Assembly: GCF_001275385.1 (NCBI RefSeq) | Contig: NZ_LGIW01000014.1 | Span: 248,001-312,000, forward strand | Direction: 5' to 3' | DNA from: Exiguobacterium sp. BMC-KP | GTDB taxonomy: Bacteria > Bacillota > Bacilli > Exiguobacteriales > Exiguobacteriaceae | Length of the DNA: 64,000 nucleotides | Notes under the pieces: model-generated | Told to the model about the DNA's origin: nothing | What the model saw: the letters and a program-made list of their open reading frames with translations, nothing else | Database searches by the model: none | Translations under genes and position numbers: made by a program | Shown: positions 52,758 to 61,105 of the stretch, one piece after another | How the letters are laid out: the number at the start of each line of letters is the position of its first letter | Numbering within the stretch: position 1 is the first letter of the stretch

Positions 52758-53690
52758 ATGGTCAAATTAATTGAACTGATTGATGATTTTCAGCTAAATC
52801 AAAGAATTGAAGGGAAAAAGCATTTTTATATTAGTCTTTGTACCACAAGACTGACACGATGGAGAACATATGTAGAAACAGAATTTCAAATAGTTGATTT
52901 AGAGGGCGTGAGACCCGCTCACATCAAAAGCTACATTCAAGTATGTCAAGGTACTGGGAAAGAAATCAACAGCACGATAAACGTTAGTATAGCCACTCTA
53001 AGGGTATTCTTTAATTCATTAGTTGAAGAAGAGTATTTAAGTGAGCATGAAAATCCAATGCGTAGAATCAAAAACTTAAAAGAAGTTAAGAAAGTGATCG
53101 TGACATTCAACGATGAAGAGGTGAGCCGAATATTAAACGATGTAAAAGAAAACACGTACTCAAATATCAAAGATAAGCTCATTTTAATTTTTCTGTTTGA
53201 TAGTGGAATAAGAGTGAGTGAACTTTGTAATATTAAAACAAACGATGTTTCTAGAAAGCATATTCTTATTCATGGAAAAGGTTCAAAACAACGTCTTATC
53301 TACATTTCGAAGCTCATGCGAAAATACATGCGCAAGTTTGAAGCAATTAAGAAAGAACGATTTAACCATAGACCTGATGATGAGATAGGAGAGTATTATT
53401 TTCTAGAACAAAGCGCTGAACGGTTATCGAGATCGAGGATTAACCAGATACTGAAAGAGCATTGTAAAAGAGTAGGAGTGAGGAAAGAAGTACGTTGTAG
53501 TCCACACGATTGCAGGGACTATTATGCGCAAAAACAATTAAGAAACGGAATAGACATTTATAGTCTTAGTAGATTGATGGGGCATTTTGATACTCAGATC
53601 ACTTCTAAGTATCTAAAAGGTCTAGAACAAGAAGAAGTTTTTAAGATTGGAAATACTACTAGTCTTTTAAATTATTTAAAATTAAAATAA
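52758..53690 (+). CDS. Tyrosine recombinase (phage-type integrase)
   Basis: 310 residues. An N-terminal SAM-like core-binding domain is followed by the catalytic domain: LFDSGIRVSELCNI (first Arg), HGKGSKQRLIYIS (Lys), SPHDCRDYYAQKQLRNG (HxxR region, here HDCR) and LMGHFDTQITSKYLKG (His and nucleophile Tyr). The ATG at 52758 is eight bases after AGGGGG. It is the first gene after guaA and should catalyse integration and, with a helper, excision of the island. GC content is much lower than in guaA. A decayed paralogue lies at the far side of the island. Confidence 0.94.
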   Translation: MVKLIELIDDFQLNQRIEGKKHFYISLCTTRLTRWRTYVETEFQIVDLEGVRPAHIKSYIQVCQGTGKEINSTINVSIATLRVFFNSLVEEEYLSEHENPMRRIKNLKEVKKVIVTFNDEEVSRILNDVKENTYSNIKDKLILIFLFDSGIRVSELCNIKTNDVSRKHILIHGKGSKQRLIYISKLMRKYMRKFEAIKKERFNHRPDDEIGEYYFLEQSAERLSRSRINQILKEHCKRVGVRKEVRCSPHDCRDYYAQKQLRNGIDIYSLSRLMGHFDTQITSKYLKGLEQEEVFKIGNTTSLLNYLKLK

Positions 53691-53719
53691 AAAACTTCTC
53701 GTTTATAGAGAAGTTTTTT
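53689..53719. terminator. Bidirectional terminator after the integrase
   Basis: AAAAAACTTCTC pairs perfectly with GAGAAGTTTTTT, loop GTTTATA. The integrase and the ATPase-TOPRIM gene converge here. Confidence 0.93.
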
Positions 53720-53754
53720 ATTAAGAATTAAAAATTTGAACTATCTAACTCAAA

Positions 53755-54972
53755 TTAAATAAAATCGTATGAGTCATCTTCTGGTGAAGAAGATTGCTGC
53801 ATTGTTTCAAACAATCTATCTTGATTGGTATTAATATTGAAAAAAAGCATTGATGCTATTGATTTTAATTCACCAGTTAGGTAAGGATCACCCCCCACAG
53901 TCGTGTAACCGACTCTAGCAGAAATTTCACTCCAAGGAATGTCATAAAAGCTTTCTAAGTCTGGATCATGTAAAACTAGATTTAAATTGTTTACTTCTTT
54001 TTCGTTATTAAAATAAGCAGTAATCGCTCTTGGTAATTGTGGATGTCTGGCATTGTCTGTATCGATTACTACAATCACTTCTTTTCCTAGATAGGTTAGT
54101 AGCCTAGCAAAAAACGGCATGTATACTTTTCCATGCGCAGTAAAAACTTGTGTAGATGTTGCAAATCTATTTTTTATAGTATTTAGAGCTATTATTTCAG
54201 ATGCACCTTCTACAAGTACAATAGTTTTATTAAACAAGCATCTGAAAAACTCTTCACTTTCTATTAATTGAGAAACAAGAACTCCCAAGTATTCCTCATT
54301 TTGATAAGCATTTAATTTATTTAGCATTGTTGATCCTATAGTGAAATCACGACTTTCAAATGACCTAATATCAGTTGTGGTTTCTCTCATCATTTCTCGT
54401 ATACCTTCGAAGTTAATATGATGATTTCCAAATCTGTTAACGATAAAAATTTTGTTCATTGTCGCGTTACACTCGATCAAAATACGCGTACTATGTGTTG
54501 CTACTTTAACCTTTAGACCTATTTTAGACAACATAACAATTATTCGAGAAATTTCTTTTATATAGTCTTCATCTAAAAAATTCTCAGGTTCATCAAAGCA
54601 TATACATTTTACGTTATTAAAATTATATTCAGTGAATATGTTTAATAAATTTGAAAATTTTTCTTGTCCCTTAGACTTTAAAGTAATCAAACTTAATTTG
54701 CTTTTTAATTTTAAAATTTCCTGTAATAAAGGTAAGAAGTCAGCGTTAATTTCTTCTTGTTGAGGTTCTACCGATTGTTCCCCTCTTCGAGACTCATCTT
54801 GAAAGGAATATATTTTGCTTTCAAAATCAATTCGTACACTAGGCTTGGTTATTTTAAAACTAGGATGTCCTTCTTCATTAATAAATACAGAATGGCTGTT
54901 TTCTTCAAAAAATTGTTTTAAAGCGAAGGTTTTTCCAGAACCATTAGAACCTACAAGAAAATTCAAATCCAT
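53755..54972 (-). CDS. AAA ATPase with TOPRIM domain, OLD-nuclease-like
   Basis: 405 residues. The Walker A loop GSNGSGKT begins at residue 8; a degenerate ABC signature KSKGQEKF is near 100. Walker B CICFDEPE lies at 123-130 and the switch His in ATHS at about 160. The C-terminal half has TOPRIM marks: VLVEGASE with the metal Glu near 255 and VVIDTDNARHP with the DxD pair near 304-306. This order is that of OLD-family ATPase-nucleases (as in Gabija GajA and other defence proteins), though shorter. The start overlaps the end of the upstream 487-codon gene by ten bases, so the two are translationally coupled. Role in phage defence is inferred from architecture and island location. Confidence 0.82.
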   Translation of the reverse strand: MDLNFLVGSNGSGKTFALKQFFEENSHSVFINEEGHPSFKITKPSVRIDFESKIYSFQDESRRGEQSVEPQQEEINADFLPLLQEILKLKSKLSLITLKSKGQEKFSNLLNIFTEYNFNNVKCICFDEPENFLDEDYIKEISRIIVMLSKIGLKVKVATHSTRILIECNATMNKIFIVNRFGNHHINFEGIREMMRETTTDIRSFESRDFTIGSTMLNKLNAYQNEEYLGVLVSQLIESEEFFRCLFNKTIVLVEGASEIIALNTIKNRFATSTQVFTAHGKVYMPFFARLLTYLGKEVIVVIDTDNARHPQLPRAITAYFNNEKEVNNLNLVLHDPDLESFYDIPWSEISARVGYTTVGGDPYLTGELKSIASMLFFNINTNQDRLFETMQQSSSPEDDSYDFI

Positions 54973-56426
54973 TCAAACTTCTCCTTATATTTGTTATATA
55001 CAGCGAAACAGTATTTTAAATATAGACTCTTTAAATGAACTTCAGAAAGAGAACTTTGATTATTATTTCTTATTCTCAATAAATTTTGAACATCTTCAGT
55101 TTTTGAATTGAATTCCTCCAATGTAATTTGAGTAAGTTTTTCAATAGAACTAATAAATATTTGTAGTTCTTCTTCATTTTGCGGATATACAAAGTTTAGA
55201 TCCATATCAATGGCTCTTAAAAACATATGATTTTTTATAGCATATGCAAGTTTTTTATCGGGTTCTAAATCATTTACCCAATTTATAGAAACATCTAGCT
55301 GCATAGAAAACATTGCTTTGCTTATATAATTGTTGTCGTTAGGTACGATATTGTATGTATCAATTTTATCTTTTAAAGTAGTGGGTAATTTATTGTATTC
55401 TGCTTCCCAAAATACTACTCTCTCACCAAAGTAATCAACTAGAACAGAATTATCTAGTTGTTTCTTTTCAATCATTTCAATATCGTAAAAGAAATAGTCT
55501 TGTTTTAATAACTTAATTACTTCATCAGAAAAAACTACAAATCCTTCTTCAATATCGCCGTTGTAATGGTTCGGATTATGATTTCTAGCTTTACCCGTAC
55601 CAAGATCAATAACTTTTATAGATCTTGCATTAGTCTTACTGAATGAAAAAGGTACTGTCATACTTCCTCGGAGATATAGTCCGTATTTTTCATTATGAGA
55701 ATACTCTAGATACATAGAATCTGAATTTTTTTGATTCTCGAGCAACTTGGAATGATTTTTATTCCTATACTCAAATTCAGCTACCAGTTCATAGACATGT
55801 TCATACTTTTGTTCGTCATGAATAATAAATTCAGCTAAGAAATTTTTTAATATACCTAAATGTTCACTATTGTTTTCTTTTTGATAGTTTAAAACTAGAC
55901 TGCCTTTTTCATTTTGATATTCTTCATCAAAATAAGCTTCAACATATTTAAATTGCTTAATGTCATTTTCTGAATATAATTCAGTTACAGTGAAAAATGG
56001 ATTAACTTGGTATACACTTGAATTTTTATAGTTTTTATAAACAATTACATTATGAATAAATAACTCGTTTAATTGGGATGGAGTAATATTATGAATGTTA
56101 TCTGGAGTTGGAAGCGAAAAGCTTAAATTAGAGGTTAACCACGTTTTATCTATAGATATATCCTTGTGTTTTAAGACTAGTTTTACATAAAAATCGGCTT
56201 CAATTCCTTTTATAAAGTCACCTTCACTTAAAATAGCTGGTATATATAGATTTTCAGTATTAGAGTAAATTTTTTCGATGTAGTTTGTAATCTGTTCCAT
56301 ACTATTAAAACCTCTTAATTTTTCTAGGTGTTTGATCATTTCTTTATCATCCTTTACTTCTCGTAATAGGTAAACGAAATAGTCTATGTTAAGCCGTTTA
56401 AGTATGCAATCCTTTGCTAACAACAA
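54963..56426 (-). CDS. Unrecognised protein paired with the OLD-like ATPase
   Basis: Open frame of 487 codons that I cannot assign to a family. It is AT-rich, acidic, predicted soluble and mixed alpha/beta, with no obvious membrane segment, P-loop or nuclease motif. Recognisable low-level features are only short: IKVIDLGTGKARNHNPNHYNGD near the middle and a helical C-terminus. The start is uncertain: the frame opens at a TTG (56426) without a ribosome site, an ATG at 56342 has AAAGGA ten bases upstream, and an ATG at 56474 with an excellent site is in frame but cut off by two stops. It overlaps the downstream ATPase-TOPRIM gene by ten bases, so the pair forms one operon. By analogy with two-gene OLD-type systems it may be the sensor or partner. 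Confidence 0.7.
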   Translation of the reverse strand: MLLAKDCILKRLNIDYFVYLLREVKDDKEMIKHLEKLRGFNSMEQITNYIEKIYSNTENLYIPAILSEGDFIKGIEADFYVKLVLKHKDISIDKTWLTSNLSFSLPTPDNIHNITPSQLNELFIHNVIVYKNYKNSSVYQVNPFFTVTELYSENDIKQFKYVEAYFDEEYQNEKGSLVLNYQKENNSEHLGILKNFLAEFIIHDEQKYEHVYELVAEFEYRNKNHSKLLENQKNSDSMYLEYSHNEKYGLYLRGSMTVPFSFSKTNARSIKVIDLGTGKARNHNPNHYNGDIEEGFVVFSDEVIKLLKQDYFFYDIEMIEKKQLDNSVLVDYFGERVVFWEAEYNKLPTTLKDKIDTYNIVPNDNNYISKAMFSMQLDVSINWVNDLEPDKKLAYAIKNHMFLRAIDMDLNFVYPQNEEELQIFISSIEKLTQITLEEFNSKTEDVQNLLRIRNNNQSSLSEVHLKSLYLKYCFAVYNKYKEKFEWI

Positions 56427-56437
56427 ATATTAGTATA

Positions 56438-56443
56438 ATTATA
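56438..56443 (-). promoter_or_regulatory. Possible -10 box for the ATPase operon
   Basis: TATAAT on the minus strand, about 12 bases upstream of the TTG and 95 upstream of the ATG at 56342. No good -35 is seen, and the region is very AT-rich, so chance is a real possibility. Confidence 0.3.
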
Positions 56444-56727
56444 CAAAATAATGATATATATAGTATATCGTCATAGAGATTTCACCTCAATAAAATAAAT
56501 TTAATTACTACAAGTGTGAAAATAAATTACATAATGAATATTTTTCGTTGTGCTTCAATTCAACATATTTTGATCGTATAAAAGCTTTGAGTAATTAACT
56601 TATTAATGAGTAAATTATATATTTCAAGTTGTGCACATTAACTTAAACTTTATAGTGGCATCTAATTTTATAAGCTGAAAAAAATTAAAAAGAAAAAAGA
56701 ACTGATTTTATCTTTAGACTACACTTA

Positions 56728-56830
56728 AACGGTAACCAATATAAGAAAACAGAAACCCTTTAGTATCAAGGGTTTTCTTTATAATCTATCTTACCGTTTG
56801 ACTGTTACCGTTAATAATGAGTAAAATTAA
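56728..56830 (+). promoter_or_regulatory. Promoter and TTACCGTT repeats upstream of the serine recombinase
   Basis: TTACCGTT occurs at 56791-56798 and 56805-56812 and inverted (AACGGTAA) at 56728-56735. A promoter, TTGACT (56798-56803) with TAAAAT (56822-56827), overlaps two copies. A hairpin AAACCCTT/AAGGGTTT (56753-56775) lies between. The copies may be recombinase binding or res-type sites. The remainder of 56475-56727 shows no gene. Confidence 0.45.
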
Positions 56831-56860
56831 ACTATAACTGCTACCTTGGAGGTTAATATT

Positions 56861-57448
56861 GTGAGAACTATTGGATATATCAGAGTAAGTAGTGAAGGTC
56901 AAAACATTGCAAGACAAAAGGAATCTTTAAGTGATAACGGATGTACAGAGTTTTATATTGAAAAAGTTAGCGGTGCTTCAATGGAACGTCCGAAACTAAA
57001 TGAGATGTTAGAAGGTCTTAATATAGGCGACATGATAATTGTTCATGAAATAAGCCGCTTATCTCGTTCGACAAAAGACTTATTAACCATAGTGGAACTG
57101 ATAAAAGAAAAAGGAGCAAAGCTTAAGTCTGTTACTGATAGTTGGTTGGACTTGTCTGATGATAATCCAATGAGCGAATTATTGTTTACTATTTTTTCTG
57201 GTTTAGCACAGTTTGAACGGAAGATGAACAAACAACGTCAAAAGGAAGGGATAGAGATAGCTAAAAGTAAAGGTAAATACAGAGGTAGAAAAACTAAATT
57301 AGTTGAAGGTGGAAAAGAAGAGCAGAGAATGAAAGCTATTATAGCTGCCTATAAGAAAGGGAAATCAATAAACGATATTCGTACAACTTTCAGAGTAGGA
57401 ACGGGTACTATTTATAGATTACTTGAGCGAGAAGGGCTTAAGAATTAA
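56861..57448 (+). CDS. Serine recombinase, resolvase/invertase (Pin) family
   Basis: 195 residues. TIGYIRVSSEGQNIARQ places the nucleophile Ser in the usual position near residue 10; EKVSGASMERPKLNEML and VHEISRLSRSTKDLL are the other catalytic-domain blocks. A C-terminal helix-turn-helix (AAYKKGKSINDIRTTFRVGTGTIYRLLEREG) ends the protein. The GTG at 56861 is eight bases after GGAGG. It stands alone between the two candidate defence operons and may be a resolvase, an invertase or the remnant of a small mobile element. Confidence 0.93.
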   Translation: MRTIGYIRVSSEGQNIARQKESLSDNGCTEFYIEKVSGASMERPKLNEMLEGLNIGDMIIVHEISRLSRSTKDLLTIVELIKEKGAKLKSVTDSWLDLSDDNPMSELLFTIFSGLAQFERKMNKQRQKEGIEIAKSKGKYRGRKTKLVEGGKEEQRMKAIIAAYKKGKSINDIRTTFRVGTGTIYRLLEREGLKN

Positions 57449-57687
57449 TTCTTAATTATACTTGGCCCGGTAGTAGGGGGAGTTTATGACCAATTTGTTT
57501 ATGTTAAGTATGAGTATATGTGATGGCACTTTTATCCGCGCAATCTTTTAATTAATATTATTCGCGTGCGCAAAGTACTTAAAAACCGATCTATAGAGAT
57601 GTTTTTGACTGAACTATCATACATGCCCGTGAGCAGAATTTAAAGAATAAAATTAAAGTTTTATAACATAGATATTTTACTGATAAA

Positions 57688-57740
57688 AGGTTTTTTTTTG
57701 GACATATGATTGTATAACTAATATATCCCGAAAAAAACCT
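57688..57740. repeat. Inverted repeat upstream of the sce7726-sce7725-RES operon
   Basis: AGG-T9-GG (57688-57701) is mirrored by CCCG-A7-CCT (57727-57740), enclosing a 25-base AT-rich stretch with TATAAC. It lies 40-90 bases before the operon and could be an operator or leader hairpin. The other bases of 57449-57779 show no gene. Confidence 0.5.
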
Positions 57741-57779
57741 AAACAAAGCTTAGAAAGAAAAACAAGAAGTATAGAAAGT

Positions 57780-58583
57780 GTGAGTAGGATAATGAATATT
57801 AATAATGCAGGTAAATTTTTCACTAGAAAAAATTTGAAAGTAAAAATAGATGATGAAAATTTTAATTTTAATTCATTCGAGGAAGAAATGAATGAAAATT
57901 ATGATATTTTAAAACAAAAGTATAGAAATGAATATTTCTTCAAAAATACTTTATTTAATAAAATAGTAATGGGTAAATATAGCTTGAGTACTACGGGAGC
58001 ATTTGAAGAAGTTATAATCAAATCATCAAAAGCAGATTTTGTTTTGATAAATAAAAAAAAATGTATAGTCTATGAGATAAAAACAGATCTAGACAATTTA
58101 GAGAGATTGTCACAACAATTATTAGACTATTCTACTGTTTTTAGTGAATTATATGTTGTGACAACAGAAAAAAATTATTACCCAGTTTATAAAAATTTAA
58201 AGGAAATCATTCCTTATATTGGTATCATAGTATTAACACAACATGATACTTTGAGTGTTCGTAAAAAAGCTGAAGTTTTTAGAGAGAACTTAAATCATGA
58301 GAATCTTTTCAAAGTTTTGAGGAAGAGAGAATATGAAAACATATTACTAAATGTTTTTAAAAAATTACCGAATGTCAAGCAAGTTGAGTATTTTAAAGAA
58401 TCGATGAAGTGGTTTGAAACTATTGAAATTTTAAAGGCACAAGAGTTAGTTTTTGAACAGTTAAAGAAGCGTATTATCGTAACTAACAATTTAGTGTATA
58501 AAAATATCCCACTACCCATACGTTGGTTAGTATATGTGTCAAATTTAAACAGTAATAGTTTTTTTAAAATTTCAAAGAAATAA
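57780..58583 (+). CDS. sce7726-family protein, PD-(D/E)XK nuclease-like
   Basis: 267 residues. SSKADFVLINKKKCIVYEIKTDLDNLERLSQQLLDYS holds a D-X12-ExK pair (about D86, E99, K101) and a following QxxxY (about 113-117), the layout of RecB-type PD-(D/E)XK nucleases. The segment is also what I recall as characteristic of the sce7726 family. The start is GTG 57780 or ATG 57792; neither has a strong ribosome site. It is the first of three tightly packed genes (13-base gap, then a 14-base overlap). Nuclease or DNA-binding activity is inferred from the motif; the family has no established function known to me. Confidence 0.75.
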   Translation: MSRIMNINNAGKFFTRKNLKVKIDDENFNFNSFEEEMNENYDILKQKYRNEYFFKNTLFNKIVMGKYSLSTTGAFEEVIIKSSKADFVLINKKKCIVYEIKTDLDNLERLSQQLLDYSTVFSELYVVTTEKNYYPVYKNLKEIIPYIGIIVLTQHDTLSVRKKAEVFRENLNHENLFKVLRKREYENILLNVFKKLPNVKQVEYFKESMKWFETIEILKAQELVFEQLKKRIIVTNNLVYKNIPLPIRWLVYVSNLNSNSFFKISKK

Positions 58584-58596
58584 CGGAGGGGAAAAA

Positions 58597-59562
58597 ATGT
58601 ATTTTCCAATTATTCGTGGTCGTCAGTATGATTTAATAGCTTTACGAGAACTCAAGGAGAGAAATTTAATAAGTAAAAAGATTGTTCCTATTATAGAACC
58701 AATCAAATTTAGTTCTACTTTAATTTCTTTGCTATCTATTTTTTTTGAGAAGCAAAGTCCTATTGTATTTATTACAAATCCAAAAATAGGTTCGTTTAAA
58801 GATGAAATTGAAATACCAAGCACAAAGAAAGAGTATCAAAGAATGATATCAGAAAATGAATTTGTTAGAGTAGGACATTACTTAAATAAAAAATCGAAAA
58901 TAGAAATAGAAGCGTTGTTAGAGGAATACCCATTTAACTATGAAAATTTTGCGATTATTCATAGTAGTGAAAGTCTGGATCAAAATTATAGCGAGATTTT
59001 CAAGGATAAAATTCCGTACATTAATGTAATTCCGTATAGTATGTCTCTGAGAAGAAAATTAAGAAATCAAAATTTAGTGGCTATGAGCGATAAATTTAAT
59101 AAGATGTCTAGAAACTCCGATTATCTTGAAAATCCGAGTGAAGAATTTTCGGTAGATCACTTATTTTTTGAAGAAGAAGGGTACATAGGATTTTCGGATT
59201 ATTCAGTTGTAGGATCTGCTTATGCAGAAGGAGGCTTTGCACCTTATGCAGTAGCAATACATATTGTGTACCCAAATAAACATAATGAAATTGAGATAAT
59301 GCATTTTGTTTCAGACTCAAACAAAGATACTAGCGATGCAGCAGGAAAATTCTCTGAAGCTTTAAATAAATTAATGGATTGGTATACAAAAGAGTTTAAT
59401 GGTAATAGTTTAATGGATACCTATGCAATGAGAATGCTCTCAAAGCATTATTATGAAGGTACATATCCCGGATTACCTACTTTGAAAAAACTTTCTATTA
59501 TGCATCATCTAGAGCTTGTGGATAAATTATTAAACCTGGAGGAAGAAGATGAATTGTTGTGA
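58597..59562 (+). CDS. sce7725-family protein
   Basis: 321 residues. The N-terminus MYFPIIRGRQYDLIALRELKER, then KKIVPIIEPIKFSSTL, is the pattern I associate with the sce7725 family, distantly like the T4 beta-protein family. Predicted alpha/beta fold, soluble, no catalytic motif recognised. GGAGGGG stands before the ATG. sce7725 and sce7726 genes are commonly adjacent, which supports the pairing; the function of the pair is not known to me. Confidence 0.78.
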   Translation: MYFPIIRGRQYDLIALRELKERNLISKKIVPIIEPIKFSSTLISLLSIFFEKQSPIVFITNPKIGSFKDEIEIPSTKKEYQRMISENEFVRVGHYLNKKSKIEIEALLEEYPFNYENFAIIHSSESLDQNYSEIFKDKIPYINVIPYSMSLRRKLRNQNLVAMSDKFNKMSRNSDYLENPSEEFSVDHLFFEEEGYIGFSDYSVVGSAYAEGGFAPYAVAIHIVYPNKHNEIEIMHFVSDSNKDTSDAAGKFSEALNKLMDWYTKEFNGNSLMDTYAMRMLSKHYYEGTYPGLPTLKKLSIMHHLELVDKLLNLEEEDELL

Positions 59563-60646
59563 AGACTGCTTTCTTTCGAAAGTTTTAAAGGATCTTATAA
59601 AAGGTTATGACAAGACTGGAAAATGCGATTTTTGTGGAAGTTCTGATGTTCATATTTATAATTTAGAAGAAGATGAAGGGTTAGATGAAAAATTTAATGG
59701 GTTATTAAGCGTATTTAGAAAGAAAGAGGAATTACAACAAGATGATTTTCCGGAGTATGAGTTAATTAGTATAAAAGATAATTTTGAAAAAGAGTGGAAT
59801 ATATTTAATAGAAGTTTTGACTCTCATATGATTCATAAGTTTTTAGATGAACTTTTAAAAAACAGATATCCAGATAAAATTTCACTACTGACGACTCAAG
59901 TCGGAATACCTCAGTGGATGGTTAAAAAATATTTAGAGGAAAACTCTGTTTTGAAAGGGTACGACTGGGGAGGATTTGTGAACCATATTAAGCACAATAA
60001 TAGGTTTCACAACAATCACGTCAATTATGTAGTTTTAAAAGAATACTTGGAAAGATTAGGGAAAGTCATAGATAATAGATTTTTGTATAGAGGAAGAATT
60101 TCTAATGAGGAGCCATTAACCACTACGAAGATGGGGGCACCACCATCTAAGTATGCTACTGCTGGTAGAGCGAACTCAGAAGGGATCAGTCATTTATATT
60201 TAGCTGATGAAATCAATACAGTAATTAATGAGATTCGCCCTAGCATAGGTGATGTAGTTTATATAGGAGAGTTTTCCGTACCTGAAAGTACTGAAATAAA
60301 AGTAATAGACTTTACAAAGCTATCAGAATTGGATGTGTTTGAATTTGAAGATCCGACACGTTTTTCGGTTAATATAAAAATTTTTAAAGAGATGGGAAAA
60401 GCAATTGCTAAACCAGTTAGAAGTGGAGATAGCAAATTAGATTACTTGCCAACTCAATTCATAGTAGATTTTATTAAAAGTTTAAATGATACAGAAAATG
60501 CTGGATATCACGGAATTATGTTTGAAAGTACTGTAAATCCAAACGGAGTAAATGTTATGATGTTTGATCCAAATATCATTAAATGCACTAATGTGACTAA
60601 AAAAGCCATCACAGCTTTACAGTATTATCATTCCAATTCACGATGA
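59549..60646 (+). CDS. RES-domain protein with HEPN-associated Cys-rich N-terminal domain
   Basis: 365 residues. The N-terminus has CCEDC (residues 3-7) and CDFC (26-29), probably a zinc site as in the HEPN/RES N-terminal domain. The C-terminal half is a RES domain: FLYRGRISN with Arg 181 and 183, AGRANSEGISHLYLADEINTVINEIR with Tyr 217 and Glu 228, and YLPTQFIVDFIK ... GYHGIMFESTVNPNGVNVMMFD. RES proteins degrade NAD+ and are toxins of Xre-RES systems. No Xre antitoxin is present here; the gene is fused by a 14-base overlap to sce7725, which suggests an effector held in check by, or triggered through, its two partner proteins. Confidence 0.83.
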   Translation: MNCCEDCFLSKVLKDLIKGYDKTGKCDFCGSSDVHIYNLEEDEGLDEKFNGLLSVFRKKEELQQDDFPEYELISIKDNFEKEWNIFNRSFDSHMIHKFLDELLKNRYPDKISLLTTQVGIPQWMVKKYLEENSVLKGYDWGGFVNHIKHNNRFHNNHVNYVVLKEYLERLGKVIDNRFLYRGRISNEEPLTTTKMGAPPSKYATAGRANSEGISHLYLADEINTVINEIRPSIGDVVYIGEFSVPESTEIKVIDFTKLSELDVFEFEDPTRFSVNIKIFKEMGKAIAKPVRSGDSKLDYLPTQFIVDFIKSLNDTENAGYHGIMFESTVNPNGVNVMMFDPNIIKCTNVTKKAITALQYYHSNSR

Positions 60647-60847
60647 TTTATAAGGTTTTTTTATATATATTTTAGACTTCCTGAAGCAAGGACGATGGTA
60701 AGCATTACAGGTTTTCTAATATGATAATGTTGAAAGCTAATATAGTTACCTGATACTATTGAATTACAGAAATAACACTAATAATTGTAGTCCGTATTAT
60801 ATAGAAGTCTAAAAACACATCGTTAAAATGTAGGTGTACCACCACTT

Positions 60848-60927
60848 TCGTCAACGAAGTCCAGCACGTTAACCGCGTCCTGTACGATGTGACGTCGAAA
60901 CCACCTTCAACGATTGAGTGGGAGTAA
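60848..60927 (+). pseudogene. guaA 3' fragment forming attR
   Basis: Direct repeat of the guaA end (76 bases, two mismatches) and its stop codon TAA; translated it gives [20 protein letters not shown] and then TIEWE, the GuaA C-terminus with one change (Asn to His). It marks the right border of the 8.3-kb island. Bases 60647-60847 before it show no gene. Confidence 0.92.
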
Positions 60928-61105
60928 ATAATTAATACCACGTTTTTTTATAGAAACGTGATGGGTGTAAAGCCCGTCATATTAGCGTTTTAAGAGGTAT
61001 TTAAAGGAGAAAGGTGAATAAAAGTCTGTTTCACCCTTAACAACTCTATTTCAAAATGAATCTCTCTTTTGTTCACAAGATTTGTGAATGAAAGGGGGCT
61101 TTTTT

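Noticed and set aside
52602-60847. CRISPR array or tRNA as island target
   Set aside because: No regular spacer-repeat pattern and no tRNA cloverleaf were found; the att site is the guaA coding end.
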